The notes: generated from the letters alone by a model not told the origin. 64,000 bases of DNA from Sporosarcina sp. D27 (GCF_000586555.1 NZ_AZUC01000059.1:62001-126000); one strand, 5' to 3'. Shown: positions 43,601-52,141, numbered from the stretch's first letter. A program made the numbers and translations.

Positions 43601-44161
43601 GATCGAAGCGATTTAGTCGGTACACATATTGGCGAAACAGAAAAGCGTACAGCTGACCAGATTGAGCAGGCGATGGGCAGTGCGCTGTTCATCGACGAAG
43701 CTTACACCTTAGAAGGTAGTAGCGAGAATGACTACGGAAAAAAAGCGTTGGAAGTGCTGCTGAAGCAGATGTCCGATCGACAGGGTGAGTTCTTGCTGAT
43801 TGCAGCAGGCTACGAAAAAGAAATGGATCGCTTCTTGGACAGCAACGCAGGGCTACGCCGTCGCTTCGGGCTAACTTTACATTTTGAAGATTATACTCCA
43901 GAAGAACTGATGAAGATTACGGAGCTCTACATTCAAGGATATGACATTACGGCGGAAGCGAAGGAAGCGCTAGTTCGACATTACCAGGACATCTATGAAA
44001 GAAGGGACGAAACCTTTGGTAATGCGGGTCTATCTAAGAAGATGGCGAAAGAAATGACCCGAAAAGTCGACTACCGCCTGGCAGTGGGGAGCAGCAACCA
44101 GTCGAGTGATGTATTGAAAAAAGAAATTACTATAGATGATTTGGTTTTATTGGAGAGCTGA
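40658..44161 (+). CDS. Right-handed beta-helix fused to two CbxX/CfxQ AAA+ ATPase domains
   Basis: This is a 1167-aa soluble protein. Residues 1 to about 580 are a parallel beta-helix of roughly 22-residue coils, recognised by repeated words such as LTLHHCLFSEIQGIAMRVG, CTITKSSIIGNSGAQICL and AEITDCRISNGEKNGVLAG. Two CbxX/CfxQ-type AAA+ modules follow: the first with Walker A GNPGTGKTTIARL near 665 and Walker B GVLFIDEAYSL near 724, the second with GKPGTGKTEIARV near 950 and ALFIDEAYTLEG near 1010. Each ends in the YEKEMDRFL/YTEEMDSFL plus ExxGLxxRF segment, so both look active. There is no signal peptide. CbxX proteins include SpoVK, Rubisco activase-type CbbX and EccA of type VII secretion. 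The cellular role here is unknown. AAAGGAGG lies eight bases before the ATG; the longer frame to 40589 has no site. Confidence 0.88.
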   Translation: MAIINVSQRVISNYQTITSAIQAALPGDTVEIDEGIYHEYLDIDKPLTLRSLNGDARSVCITGGVHIVLIDVVHIESITVGSGPAPIECGLHIESGQLTLHHCLFSEIQGIAMRVGASAKVSAEHTIFKKNIHGIEVSGRMSLFDCIVEETIDKAQLTVRDGGEVALNDCGILSGQEEGISLTGGSRCTITKSSIIGNSGAQICLEKDSFLDLEQTNFYMGKAQGIFSDHSKGVMKNCAFNMQDLAHVELANGSHFEIVASTLENGESEGMTIKGSSVEISDSMFKGQKGDQLTCIEKSNVSVKRTQFLSGKERGIVCMNSICTVTESEVKYNQMTQLTASSQSNLTILGCEIENGKSIGIYSAGSQVKISDSQVSHHGDIQIFATEQSELIVSATEVKSGKSAGVSAKESTMEIANCILIGHKGSNILLSSDAKAEITDCRISNGEKNGVLAGPGVIVSLERTVLFNHKRQQVSATKSAEVYLTECELYDGNSSGVLLSEVRRTEVTDTRVHGHREDQIVMQDCSTSIFKSMQVMNGAKAGLMLEKSAPVLEDCRFANNRAGDLKRLDDSKPVLKNTELLIPTVASRQDRNSRVGALTEQTERQVVFSNPEMLDILMSELDEFIGLENVKDKMRDMMNLVEINHFKSERGLKTIELTAPHMIFQGNPGTGKTTIARLMGGFFKWLGLLKKGHLVEVKREDLVGTHVGSSEELTKLKIKEAMGGVLFIDEAYSLTAGKNSSNDFGKKVIDTLLPAMENHRGEFVVIAAGYTEEMDSFLNSNPGLKDRFTEKIHFQDYTPDELMQLFLNKCEGSYSITDAAKKALNNEFIVRYRKRDETFSNARMVRTLYDQIGVAQSLRISKSPREQWTEELLTVFEEEDVLQVVKERDVKSYEIPIDEELLEKKRAELHQFIGLKTVKAEIDEMIELMRYYKRENHSAEKLMNHTLLIGKPGTGKTEIARVLAGIYQALGLLERGELIEVDRSDLVGTHIGETEKRTADQIEQAMGSALFIDEAYTLEGSSENDYGKKALEVLLKQMSDRQGEFLLIAAGYEKEMDRFLDSNAGLRRRFGLTLHFEDYTPEELMKITELYIQGYDITAEAKEALVRHYQDIYERRDETFGNAGLSKKMAKEMTRKVDYRLAVGSSNQSSDVLKKEITIDDLVLLES

Positions 44162-44183
44162 ATGGTTTCGAGTGAAAGATTTT

Positions 44184-44253
44184 AAAAGTACCTGTACATG
44201 AAACTTTCGTGTTTGTGTAAAAATTCACGTTTGTTTCGCGAACAGGTACTTTT
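44184..44253. terminator. Long hairpin after the beta-helix AAA+ gene, second repeat family
   Basis: AAAAGTACCTGT and ACAGGTACTTTT form a perfect 12-base stem around GTGTTTGTGTAAAAATTCAC and GTTTGTTTCGCG. The inner sequence recurs at about 45648 and 45724, so this is both the likely terminator and a copy of a short repeat. The remainder of 44162-44502 holds no gene. Confidence 0.65.
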
Positions 44254-44502
44254 CAAAGTAGAATTCAACAGTGTTGATACAAAACACTCAAAGTTTTCAT
44301 CAATAAAAACTCAACTGTTTACTCTGTAAGTAGGGCTAGCCTTTAATTTTTCCTAATGCTGTTTTGCTCTTCACTATAGGTTATAATCTAAAAAAACGAG
44401 TCTCGTCAAATGGATACTAGATTCAGACCGATTTGTAAATGTTTGGTGGAGATAATCTACAAAAAAATTATTGAAAGACAGAATAACCAGGAGATGAACT
44501 AA

Positions 44503-45420
44503 TTGGTAACGAAGAAAAGTAGTAAATTAAAATGGTTGTGGATTTCGCTTCTCATCGTATTTCTATTGGTTGCGAGTATCGGAATTTACTTATTCACAGT
44601 TTATAGCTCTATCAAATCTACGGTTAATGAAACGAGCCATGAACCTGTAGAAGCGATTGATACCGAAGTGACAAAGAAGAAATTGGAGAATCGAGAATCA
44701 TTGAATGTATTATTGCTTGGAGTTGACGAACGCGAAGGCGACCGCGGACGATCTGATACGATGATTGTCATGACATTGGATGCATCGCATTCTAGAATGC
44801 AAATGGTTAGTATACCGCGAGACAGTCGTACTGAAATTATCGGCAAAGGCGTAGAGGATAAAATTAACCATGCTTACGCTTTTGGAGGTAGTGAGATGTC
44901 TGTCGCTACTGTAGAAAACTTTTTAGATGTTGACTTGGATTACTACGTGCGAATGAATATGGAAGGATTGGAACAGCTAGTCGATGCAGTTGGTGGGATT
45001 ACAGTAAATAACGCATTAGAGTTTAGTCAGGATGGGCATACATTCACTAAAGGTACGAATACGCTAGATGGAAAACAAGCGCTCAGCTATGTACGGATGC
45101 GCAAAAAGGACCCAGAAGGTGATGTGGGACGTAATGAAAGACAACGTCAAGTCATTCAAGGTGTACTTGAGAGTGGTGCAAGTTTGACGTCTGTGACAAA
45201 GATCCATAAATTGATAGATATTCTTGGGGAAAACATGGTAACGAATATGCAGTTTGCCGATATGCAGAATTTAATGACGAACTATAGAAATGTGAGCGCT
45301 AACACGACATCTTACCAAATGACAGGTCAGGGGAAATTCATTAATAATATTTGGTATTTGATGGTACCCGATGATGAGTTATCAAAAACGAAGGATATGA
45401 TTACCGAATATGGTGGCTAA
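44503..45420 (+). CDS. LytR-CpsA-Psr (LCP) family wall polymer ligase
   Basis: This 305-aa protein has a short cytosolic N terminus, one membrane helix (LWISLLIVFLLVASIGIYLF, about 12-31) and an extracellular LCP domain. Catalytic-site marks are LLLGVDEREGDRGRSDTMIV near residue 72, SIPRDSR near 103 and the Arg pair in GRNERQRQV near 208. LCP enzymes (TagT/U/V) transfer teichoic acid or other anionic glycopolymers from undecaprenyl pyrophosphate to peptidoglycan. No accessory C-terminal domain is present. It starts at TTG with AGGAG nine bases upstream and has its own terminator. The S-layer, GH84 and deacetylase genes nearby fit wall-polymer work. Confidence 0.92.
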   Translation: MVTKKSSKLKWLWISLLIVFLLVASIGIYLFTVYSSIKSTVNETSHEPVEAIDTEVTKKKLENRESLNVLLLGVDEREGDRGRSDTMIVMTLDASHSRMQMVSIPRDSRTEIIGKGVEDKINHAYAFGGSEMSVATVENFLDVDLDYYVRMNMEGLEQLVDAVGGITVNNALEFSQDGHTFTKGTNTLDGKQALSYVRMRKKDPEGDVGRNERQRQVIQGVLESGASLTSVTKIHKLIDILGENMVTNMQFADMQNLMTNYRNVSANTTSYQMTGQGKFINNIWYLMVPDDELSKTKDMITEYGG

Positions 45421-45498
45421 CGATTTAAATGTGCAGTAAGAAAATTTTTTATCGTACCATTCAGGAACTGAACTGACAACTTGGAATTCGTTTTTAAA

Positions 45499-45540
45499 GT
45501 AGCCTTCTAGTCAATCAACTGACTAGAAGGCTATTTTTAT
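45499..45540 (+). terminator. Terminator of the LCP gene
   Basis: TAGCCTTCTAGTCA and TGACTAGAAGGCTA form a 14-base perfect stem with a short loop, followed by TTTTTATT. Confidence 0.9.
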
Positions 45541-45647
45541 TCCTTGTATTTTAAAATTTCGATCGATTTTGCTAAAAAGTACTCAAAGTGTTTAATAGTG
45601 ATAGAGCTTTTTATCGCCCTATTCTAATAATACGTTGGTGAGATTCT

Positions 45648-45760
45648 CGTGTTAGTATAAACATTCATGTTTGTTTTCGCATACCTTTTAAACATAATAA
45701 ATATTGGTACAAAAATTTTCTGGTTGTTTTAACATTCCCGTTTGTTTGGTGAATAGGCAT
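45648..45760 (+). repeat. Two copies of a short repeat (CGTTTGTTT type)
   Basis: GTGTTAGTATAAACATTCAT with GTTTGTTTTCGCATACC at 45648-45693, and GTTGTTTTAACATTCC with CGTTTGTTTGGTGAATAGG at 45724-45760. Both resemble the inner sequence of the 44.2-kb hairpin. Confidence 0.5.
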
Positions 45761-45827
45761 TTACTACCCCTTTAATCTAAGTATTCTGAATCATTTATAA
45801 AATATTCCTCTTTATCTAGTCGCCATG

Positions 45828-45836
45828 TGGTATATT
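45828..45836 (+). promoter_or_regulatory. Extended -10 promoter of the large GH84 gene
   Basis: TGGTATATT fits TGn plus TATATT. The predicted start near 45843 puts the operator palindrome immediately downstream. The -35 is weak. Confidence 0.45.
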
Positions 45837-45842
45837 GCTATT

Positions 45843-45879
45843 ATCAACTGGTATATACCAGTTATATATGCCAGTTGAT
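45843..45879 (+). promoter_or_regulatory. NagR/DasR-like operator palindrome
   Basis: A perfect 18-base palindrome, AACTGGTATATACCAGTT at 45846-45863, carries the TGGTnTAnACCA core of GntR-family NagR/DasR (dre) sites. A further CCAGTTGAT at 45871 pairs with ATCAACTGG at 45843. Those regulators respond to glucosamine- or GlcNAc-phosphate, which fits the glucosaminidase gene it precedes. The regulator itself is not in the window. Confidence 0.7.
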
Positions 45880-45919
45880 GACTAGAAAATAATTACAAAA
45901 CTAAAAGGGGGAATGGAGC

Positions 45920-48900
45920 TTGAAAAAGAGTAAAAAGTCTATGGCAAGTTTGGCTGTTGCTTTACTCATGTTGGTAAGTACGATTGCTGGGTCTATCGGT
46001 TTGTCTGGAGTCCAAGTGGTGCACGCTGCTGAACAGACAGCTGAAATGAAACCGTATACAATTTACCCGAATCCACATGAGATTACGTATAGTGGACAGC
46101 AATTCGAAGTGAGCGATTCAGTTAACGTTGTTTATGAAACACAAGTAGATCAGTATACGAAAAATCGAGTGGAAGAACTGTTGAACTCGAAAGACCTCAC
46201 TATCACAGAGTCTGCAGAAATCGTTGCAGATCGAACGAACTTTTTGGTCGGAATTCACCAATCAGGTGAGACTGTCGACAGCTATTTTAAGGACAACCAG
46301 TTGACGGACGATACAATCTTGGCGAAGCTCGATGCAAATATTGTCTCCGTTCAAGATAATGTCATTGCCGTACTAGGAAAAGATATCGATTCTGCTTTCT
46401 ACGGAGTTACTACGGTTAAGCATATTTTTAAGCAAATGCAGAACCGTTCGATTGAAGAATTAAACATTAAAGATTACGCAGATGTTAAAGGTAGAGGATT
46501 TATCGAAGGGTATTACGGTGAACCGTGGTCAAATGAAGACCGTGCGGACCTCATGACTTTTGGCGGCGACTTTAAAATGAATTCATATATTTATGCGCCA
46601 AAAGATGATCCTAAACACAATGGTAAATGGAGAGAATTATATACACAAGACGAGTTAGTGAAAATCAGTAGACTTGCTGAGGCAGGAAATGCAAGTAAGA
46701 CGCGATTTGTATATACTCTGCATCCATTTATGAATAATGCGATTCGATTTAATACAGAAGAAAATTACCAACACGATTTAGCGATTATAAAAGAAAAGTT
46801 TACGCAATTAATGGATTCGGGAGTGAGGAAGTTCGGTATTTTAGCAGATGACGCTGGCGTTCCTCCTCAAGGAGCGGAAACTTACGTACGATTAATGACG
46901 GATCTAACGAATTGGCTAGTGAAAAAACAAGCTGATTACGACGGTCTCGTCACTGATATGATTTTCTGTCCGAATGATTATATGGGATGGGGAGAAAGCG
47001 GACAAATTCAGACACTAAGAGATTTGCCGAAGTCTGTGAGCGTGATCCAAACAGGTGGTAAGGTTTGGGGAGAAGTATCGAATAATTTTACTTCAACGTT
47101 CACTAAAAATGCTGGAAGAGGGCCATTTCTTTGGATTAACTGGCCGTGTACGGATAACTCTAAACAGCACTTAATCATGGGTGGGCATGAGACATTCCTT
47201 CAGCCTAATGTGAATCCAGAAAACATTGAAGGCATCGTGCTCAATCCAATGCAACAAGCGGAGCCAAGTAAAATAGCGATTTTTGCGAATGCAGATTATG
47301 CTTGGAACATATGGGATAGTTCTGAACAAGCAGACCAAAACTGGAATGACGCTTTTGCTTATGTGGACCACGCCAACAATAATGAAACAGAGGCATCGAA
47401 TGCGTTGAAAGAGCTGTCGAAACATATGATCAACCAAAACATGGACGGTCGTGTAGCGAAACTAGAAGAGTCGGTTGAATTAGCTCCGAAGTTGAATGCT
47501 TTTAAAACAGCACTTGGAAAAGAACCAATCACAGGTCAAGCAACAGAGCTGATTACAGAATTTGAAACTATTTTGTATGCGGCACAGACATATAAAGAGA
47601 ACCCAGGGAATGCAAGAACACGTGATCAAATCATTTACTGGTTAGATAGTGCGATCGATACAGCGAATGCTGCGATTTCATTATTGGAAGCAGAAATTGC
47701 GCATGAAGCAGGGGACAAGCCTGCAGTATGGGAGAAATACAGCCAAGGGCAGGCTGCATTTGATGCTTCAAAAAATCACCCGTTCAGCTATATTGACCAC
47801 TATCAATATGCAGAAGTAGGCGTACAACATATCGTGCCATTTGTGAAGACACTACTGAACGATGTGTCATCGAAAGTGCAATCCATTGTGAATCCAGACT
47901 TGAACAGTGTACGTGTCATTACAAATCGTACGGACACACCAACTGGAGATTTGAAAAACCTTTTAGACAACAATACGAATACGGATGTTGTCTATAAAAC
48001 ACCGAGTGCTATCACGGTCGGAACGTATATTGGTGTACTTTATGAAAAGCCGTTTACATTGGATTCAGCTCGCTTTGAACTGGGGAGAGTTGGAAATAAT
48101 AACGATACATTTAACGCAAGTAAGTTGCAGGTGACAGTAGACGGGACAACATGGACTGACGTCGATGGACAAGTGTTTGGTCATGTCACGCAAGCTGCTG
48201 TCGAAAACTTGAATTTAAAGGTCAAAGGTGTTCGTTTAATTGCAACAGAAAATCGTGAAGGAACTTGGTTTGGAATTAAAGATATTGTCATTAATGAACA
48301 ACAAGATGAAGTCGAAGAGTTGGAAACAAAGTTGATGGTACCAGACCATTTCAAACTCTATCAAGGAACTGAAGCGAATCTATTTGATGGAAATGACACG
48401 ACGTTTGCTTGGTACAATCCTTCAGGTACAGTGAAAGATACGTCAGTTGTTGGCGATTATATTGGTGTGGATTTATTGAAAGTAAGAGATATTGGGAAGG
48501 TATCATTTGCTATCGGTAGAGATAATGTAGATAAGTGGACAGACTATCAGTTGGAGTACTCGACAGACAATGTAACGTATACAAAGTTCAAAGAGTATAA
48601 AGGGAAAGCTTCAGGAATGGATAAAATCGAAGAAGATTTAACAGGTATAGAAGCGCGATATGTACGTGTTAAAAATCTCAAAAACGTTCCTGTTTGGCTG
48701 AAGTTTAGTGAAATCAAAGTAGAGTCTGCGAAATCGAATTCTGAGTTTACGTATACAAACAATGAATCTTACAAAGGAATTCCTTCTCAGCATTCCCTAG
48801 AAAACACGAGTTTGAATCAAACAGCGGGCATTACACTTCAACCAGAAGAGTATATTGGTGTGAAATTAGAACGCATTAAGGAATTGGATGTTGTAAATGC

Positions 48901-50773
48901 GTCTGAAACGAGCGGCAAACTTACACTGCAGGCTTCTGCGAATTCAGTGGAATGGTCAACGCCGCAAGAAGGAACAATTGCACGTTATGTAAAATTTATT
49001 AACAATACGAATGAAGCAATTACTTTCAACTTGGACGAATTCAATGTTTCATCGAAAGAAATCCACGGTCCAGAATTTGTAGAAACAACAATGGGCATTG
49101 CGCCAAACTGGTCGGAAAATGACTCTAGAAAGAAGAATACGCTCCTGAATTTGTTTGATAAAAAGCTTGGAACGAAGACAATTTTCGCGGACTACCAAAG
49201 AAAAGGTGAATACATCACCTATTCGGTAGGTGAACCAAGAGTCTTTAACAGTCTTCGAATCTACAATGATGAAAATGATAGTAACTATATTCGAGACGCG
49301 GTTATACAATTGTCGATGGATAACAAAACATGGACGGATATCGCAACATTGGGCGATGGTCAAGATAATATGGCAGGAGGAAAACCGGATTATTCAGACA
49401 AGATTAAAGATGGCTACACCCATGATTCTGTAAATCCTGGGAATTACTATTTTGGGAACGAAAAGATTGGCGGCATTGAAGCGAAATATATTCGAATTCT
49501 CTACACAGCCAATTATCCAGCGCGATTTGCGCATATCAATGAAATCTTGATTAATGGCGGGGAGTTTGTGAAGACAGAGAATAACCCAACATTTGCAACA
49601 GATCCAATTGAAGAAGAAGGATTTGGTCCGGGGCAGTTATTTGATGGTGATTTGACAACAGCGTTCAAGCCTAACATGACCGACCGAACTGATGGGTCTT
49701 TGATATATCGTTTATCAGAAAAGACAGATGCGACAGCAATTACAATCGTGCAAGGCTCGAAAAATATTTCCAATGCTACCGTAAGTGCTAGAGTCGGTGA
49801 GGACGAATGGGTGAGACTTGGGACTTTGGATAGCAGTCTCAATACCTTCTATAATTCATCGTATGACAATATTTTTGAAATTAAATTGTCTTGGGAAGAT
49901 GTCCAGCCGCTTATCTACGAAATGAATATTTCAACTAACAAAGACTTGGTTGAGAAAGTTGATAAAACAGCACTTGCTTCGACCATCGCGGAAGCGGAGA
50001 AGAAAGAGCAGGCGGACTATACTGCGGAAAGCTGGAAAGTGTTTAGTGAAACATTGCTAGTAGCGCAAGAAGTGAATAAGAAAACAACAGGAACTCAATC
50101 AGAAGTGGATCAAGCGACAACTAACCTAAGGGCAGCATTGGACAATTTAGTAGTCAATCTTGTGACTCTTGAATTAGAGGTTGAAAACGCAACAATCACA
50201 GCTGGAGAAGAGTTGGATTTACGCTCTCTGATTACAATTGCTTTAGATTCTAAAGGTAACGATGCGACTCAATTCGTCGTTATCGAAGCAGATGGTTTTG
50301 ATAATAACACACCTGGCACTTACGAAGTTACGTTTACGTTGGCGGAAGACAAAGTAGAAACAGTAGTGAAAACTGCAACTGTCACTGTAGAAAAAGTACA
50401 ACCCCAACCTATTACTGAAATAGCGGATCTCTATGTGCTAGTTGCTCAATACAAAGAGTCGGATGATATTTTAGATAAGAAAGTAGTCAAAGACTTAGAA
50501 AAGCAGATAGGTAAAATCGAGAAGGAAGATAACAAAGACAAAGACAAAGACAAAGACAAAGACAAAGACAAAGACAAAGACAAAGACAAAGATAAAGACA
50601 AAGATAAACAAAAGAAGGAAGAGGAGAAACGAAATAAGAATGTCATTAAGGAATTAAATAAATTCAAATCTCTGTTGGACAAGCAATTGAGAAAGAAACA
50701 AATTACTGATGTTGCTCATCAAGGACTTACTAAAGGTGCGGATGTACTAATTGAAAAGCGGTTAGAAGAATAA
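45920..50773 (+). CDS. Very large secreted GH84 beta-N-acetylglucosaminidase, multi-domain
   Basis: This 1617-aa protein has a signal peptide (about 1-36, ending VHAAEQ) and a GH20b-like domain (about 45-185). The GH84 barrel starts at RGFIEGYYGEPW near 192, with the catalytic pair in ILADDAG near 309-310. A helical region follows, then four or more F5/8-type beta-sandwiches (about 680-1350). Next come a FIVAR-like helical bundle (about 1355-1425), an Ig-like module (about 1430-1490) and a FIMAH-like C terminus interrupted by about 13 Lys-Asp dipeptides. It removes GlcNAc from extracellular glycans and binds carbohydrate with many modules. The TTG start has GGGGG eight bases upstream. The NagR/DasR-like operator in front suggests induction by amino sugars. 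It is a paralogue of the 1036-aa enzyme. Confidence 0.9.
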   Translation: MKKSKKSMASLAVALLMLVSTIAGSIGLSGVQVVHAAEQTAEMKPYTIYPNPHEITYSGQQFEVSDSVNVVYETQVDQYTKNRVEELLNSKDLTITESAEIVADRTNFLVGIHQSGETVDSYFKDNQLTDDTILAKLDANIVSVQDNVIAVLGKDIDSAFYGVTTVKHIFKQMQNRSIEELNIKDYADVKGRGFIEGYYGEPWSNEDRADLMTFGGDFKMNSYIYAPKDDPKHNGKWRELYTQDELVKISRLAEAGNASKTRFVYTLHPFMNNAIRFNTEENYQHDLAIIKEKFTQLMDSGVRKFGILADDAGVPPQGAETYVRLMTDLTNWLVKKQADYDGLVTDMIFCPNDYMGWGESGQIQTLRDLPKSVSVIQTGGKVWGEVSNNFTSTFTKNAGRGPFLWINWPCTDNSKQHLIMGGHETFLQPNVNPENIEGIVLNPMQQAEPSKIAIFANADYAWNIWDSSEQADQNWNDAFAYVDHANNNETEASNALKELSKHMINQNMDGRVAKLEESVELAPKLNAFKTALGKEPITGQATELITEFETILYAAQTYKENPGNARTRDQIIYWLDSAIDTANAAISLLEAEIAHEAGDKPAVWEKYSQGQAAFDASKNHPFSYIDHYQYAEVGVQHIVPFVKTLLNDVSSKVQSIVNPDLNSVRVITNRTDTPTGDLKNLLDNNTNTDVVYKTPSAITVGTYIGVLYEKPFTLDSARFELGRVGNNNDTFNASKLQVTVDGTTWTDVDGQVFGHVTQAAVENLNLKVKGVRLIATENREGTWFGIKDIVINEQQDEVEELETKLMVPDHFKLYQGTEANLFDGNDTTFAWYNPSGTVKDTSVVGDYIGVDLLKVRDIGKVSFAIGRDNVDKWTDYQLEYSTDNVTYTKFKEYKGKASGMDKIEEDLTGIEARYVRVKNLKNVPVWLKFSEIKVESAKSNSEFTYTNNESYKGIPSQHSLENTSLNQTAGITLQPEEYIGVKLERIKELDVVNASETSGKLTLQASANSVEWSTPQEGTIARYVKFINNTNEAITFNLDEFNVSSKEIHGPEFVETTMGIAPNWSENDSRKKNTLLNLFDKKLGTKTIFADYQRKGEYITYSVGEPRVFNSLRIYNDENDSNYIRDAVIQLSMDNKTWTDIATLGDGQDNMAGGKPDYSDKIKDGYTHDSVNPGNYYFGNEKIGGIEAKYIRILYTANYPARFAHINEILINGGEFVKTENNPTFATDPIEEEGFGPGQLFDGDLTTAFKPNMTDRTDGSLIYRLSEKTDATAITIVQGSKNISNATVSARVGEDEWVRLGTLDSSLNTFYNSSYDNIFEIKLSWEDVQPLIYEMNISTNKDLVEKVDKTALASTIAEAEKKEQADYTAESWKVFSETLLVAQEVNKKTTGTQSEVDQATTNLRAALDNLVVNLVTLELEVENATITAGEELDLRSLITIALDSKGNDATQFVVIEADGFDNNTPGTYEVTFTLAEDKVETVVKTATVTVEKVQPQPITEIADLYVLVAQYKESDDILDKKVVKDLEKQIGKIEKEDNKDKDKDKDKDKDKDKDKDKDKDKDKQKKEEEKRNKNVIKELNKFKSLLDKQLRKKQITDVAHQGLTKGADVLIEKRLEE
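50531..50608 (+). repeat. Hexanucleotide GACAAA tandem repeat inside the GH84 gene
   Basis: About 12-13 in-frame copies of GACAAA (a few GATAAA) encode alternating Asp and Lys. A six-base unit can expand or contract without frameshift, so strains are likely to differ in its length. Confidence 0.9.
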
Positions 50774-50834
50774 AGGGAAATATTTGTGATTCATACGCTG
50801 TATACTGGATCTATGCTAAACACAATTGAGGAGG

Positions 50835-50880
50835 TAAAATCCCTATCTAGCTGATAAATCATTGCTAGATAGGGATTTTT
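50835..50880 (+). terminator. Terminator of the large GH84 gene
   Basis: AAATCCCTATCTAGC and GCTAGATAGGGATTT form a 15-base perfect stem ending in TTTTTTGATT. The region 50881-51211 is AT-rich leader of the next gene, with TTGAACAAATT-type words and no gene. Confidence 0.9.
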
Positions 50881-51211
50881 TTGATTGTCGGATTTTTACA
50901 TAGCGATTAAGCAGTGAGATAGTACTTACCTGTGTTCATACTTAATGGACTAATAACATCTTATTAATGTGATTTTAAGAAAGATTATTGGTTGAGTAAA
51001 TGACAATTAAAAACACGTCACTTCACATGAAATAGGTGGAATTGTGTTACCATATACAAATATAATAAATACATAGAGTTGAACAAATTCCTCGGAAAAC
51101 AATGAGATTTTTGGATGTACGAGCCATAGGAGGATAGGGTTAATCCTATCCTCTTATCGAGACTTAATTACATTGTTGATACTGAATCTATCAAGAATAG
51201 GAGGAGGAAAC

Positions 51212-52111
51212 TTGCAAAAACATTTAAACGATAAGGGCAAAGTTCTGTCGGCTATTCTAGTGGTTGCAGTGGTTATTCTATTAGTGGAATTAGTTATGCC
51301 AAATAAGAACGATGAGGCTGCGTCCACTCTACATAAAAATTCTTTAGAAACATTGCCGGTTTCATTTGAACCAATGGAAGGTTTTGAGGAATCCCCATTA
51401 AGGCACTCCATTATTTTAAAGGAAAGAGCAGATAAGGAGGTTACTAGAAAGCAAGCAGTTGCCAAGCAAAATGAAATCGATCAACAGGAGAAATCGATTT
51501 ATTTAACATTTGACGACGGTCCGTCTGCTGTTTCGGATCAGTTGCTAGACATCTTGGATGACTATCAAATGAAAGCCACGTTCTTCATGATCGGACCAAA
51601 TATAAAGGAGCACTCCAAGTCAGTAGTCCGCATGAAGAAGGAAGGCTTTGGTCTCGGCTTACATGGGATAACTCATGAAGCAGGAAAAATCTACAGCAGT
51701 CCGTCTGCTCCAGTAGATGAAATGTCCGAGGATCGGGACATTCTCGAGAACGTGACGGGAGTCCGATCCAATCTTATCCGACTTCCTTACGGGAGCATCC
51801 CGTATTTAACCGAAGATATGCGGTATTTATTGGACAAAAGCGATTTCAAGGTGTGGGATTGGAATGTGGATAGTCGTGACTGGGAACTAAAAGATAGACG
51901 GTATGTTCAACATACAAAGCAGGAAATCGATCGCTATATGCAAGCGGGGGTTACACCTGTCGTGTTGCTGCATGATAAGCCCCATACTATTGAATACTTG
52001 CCCGAGCTACTATCTTACATTAAGAAGCAAGGGTATCAAACGAAAGTACTAACCAATGAACAGCCACCCGTAACATTTCAATGTGAAGGTCGCTGTCATT
52101 CAATCAGCTAA
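51212..52111 (+). CDS. Membrane-anchored polysaccharide deacetylase (NodB homology)
   Basis: This 299-aa protein has an N-terminal anchor helix (VLSAILVVAVVILLVELVM, about 10-28) and an extracellular NodB domain. The motifs are TFDDGP near residue 98, the metal-binding HGITH near 149-153, RLPYGS near 190, WDWNVDSRDW near 213 and the final LLHDK near 252. Such enzymes remove acetyl groups from peptidoglycan GlcNAc/MurNAc or other wall glycans, giving lysozyme resistance. The TTG at 51212 is used because AGGAGGAGG stands just upstream; the longer frame runs through that site. The C-terminal CEGRCHSIS is an unusual Cys-containing end. The lipoprotein gene follows after 30 bases, so the two form an operon. 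Confidence 0.9.
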   Translation: MQKHLNDKGKVLSAILVVAVVILLVELVMPNKNDEAASTLHKNSLETLPVSFEPMEGFEESPLRHSIILKERADKEVTRKQAVAKQNEIDQQEKSIYLTFDDGPSAVSDQLLDILDDYQMKATFFMIGPNIKEHSKSVVRMKKEGFGLGLHGITHEAGKIYSSPSAPVDEMSEDRDILENVTGVRSNLIRLPYGSIPYLTEDMRYLLDKSDFKVWDWNVDSRDWELKDRRYVQHTKQEIDRYMQAGVTPVVLLHDKPHTIEYLPELLSYIKKQGYQTKVLTNEQPPVTFQCEGRCHSIS

Positions 52112-52141
52112 TTCACTGATTGAATCGAGGAGGGATTTAAG

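Noticed and set aside
41000-44161. Minus-strand frames inside the beta-helix AAA+ gene
   Set aside because: They lie opposite a long well-supported gene and have no independent signals.
50446-50682. Minus-strand Ser-Leu repeat frame
   Set aside because: It is the shadow of the GACAAA hexamer tract in the GH84 gene.
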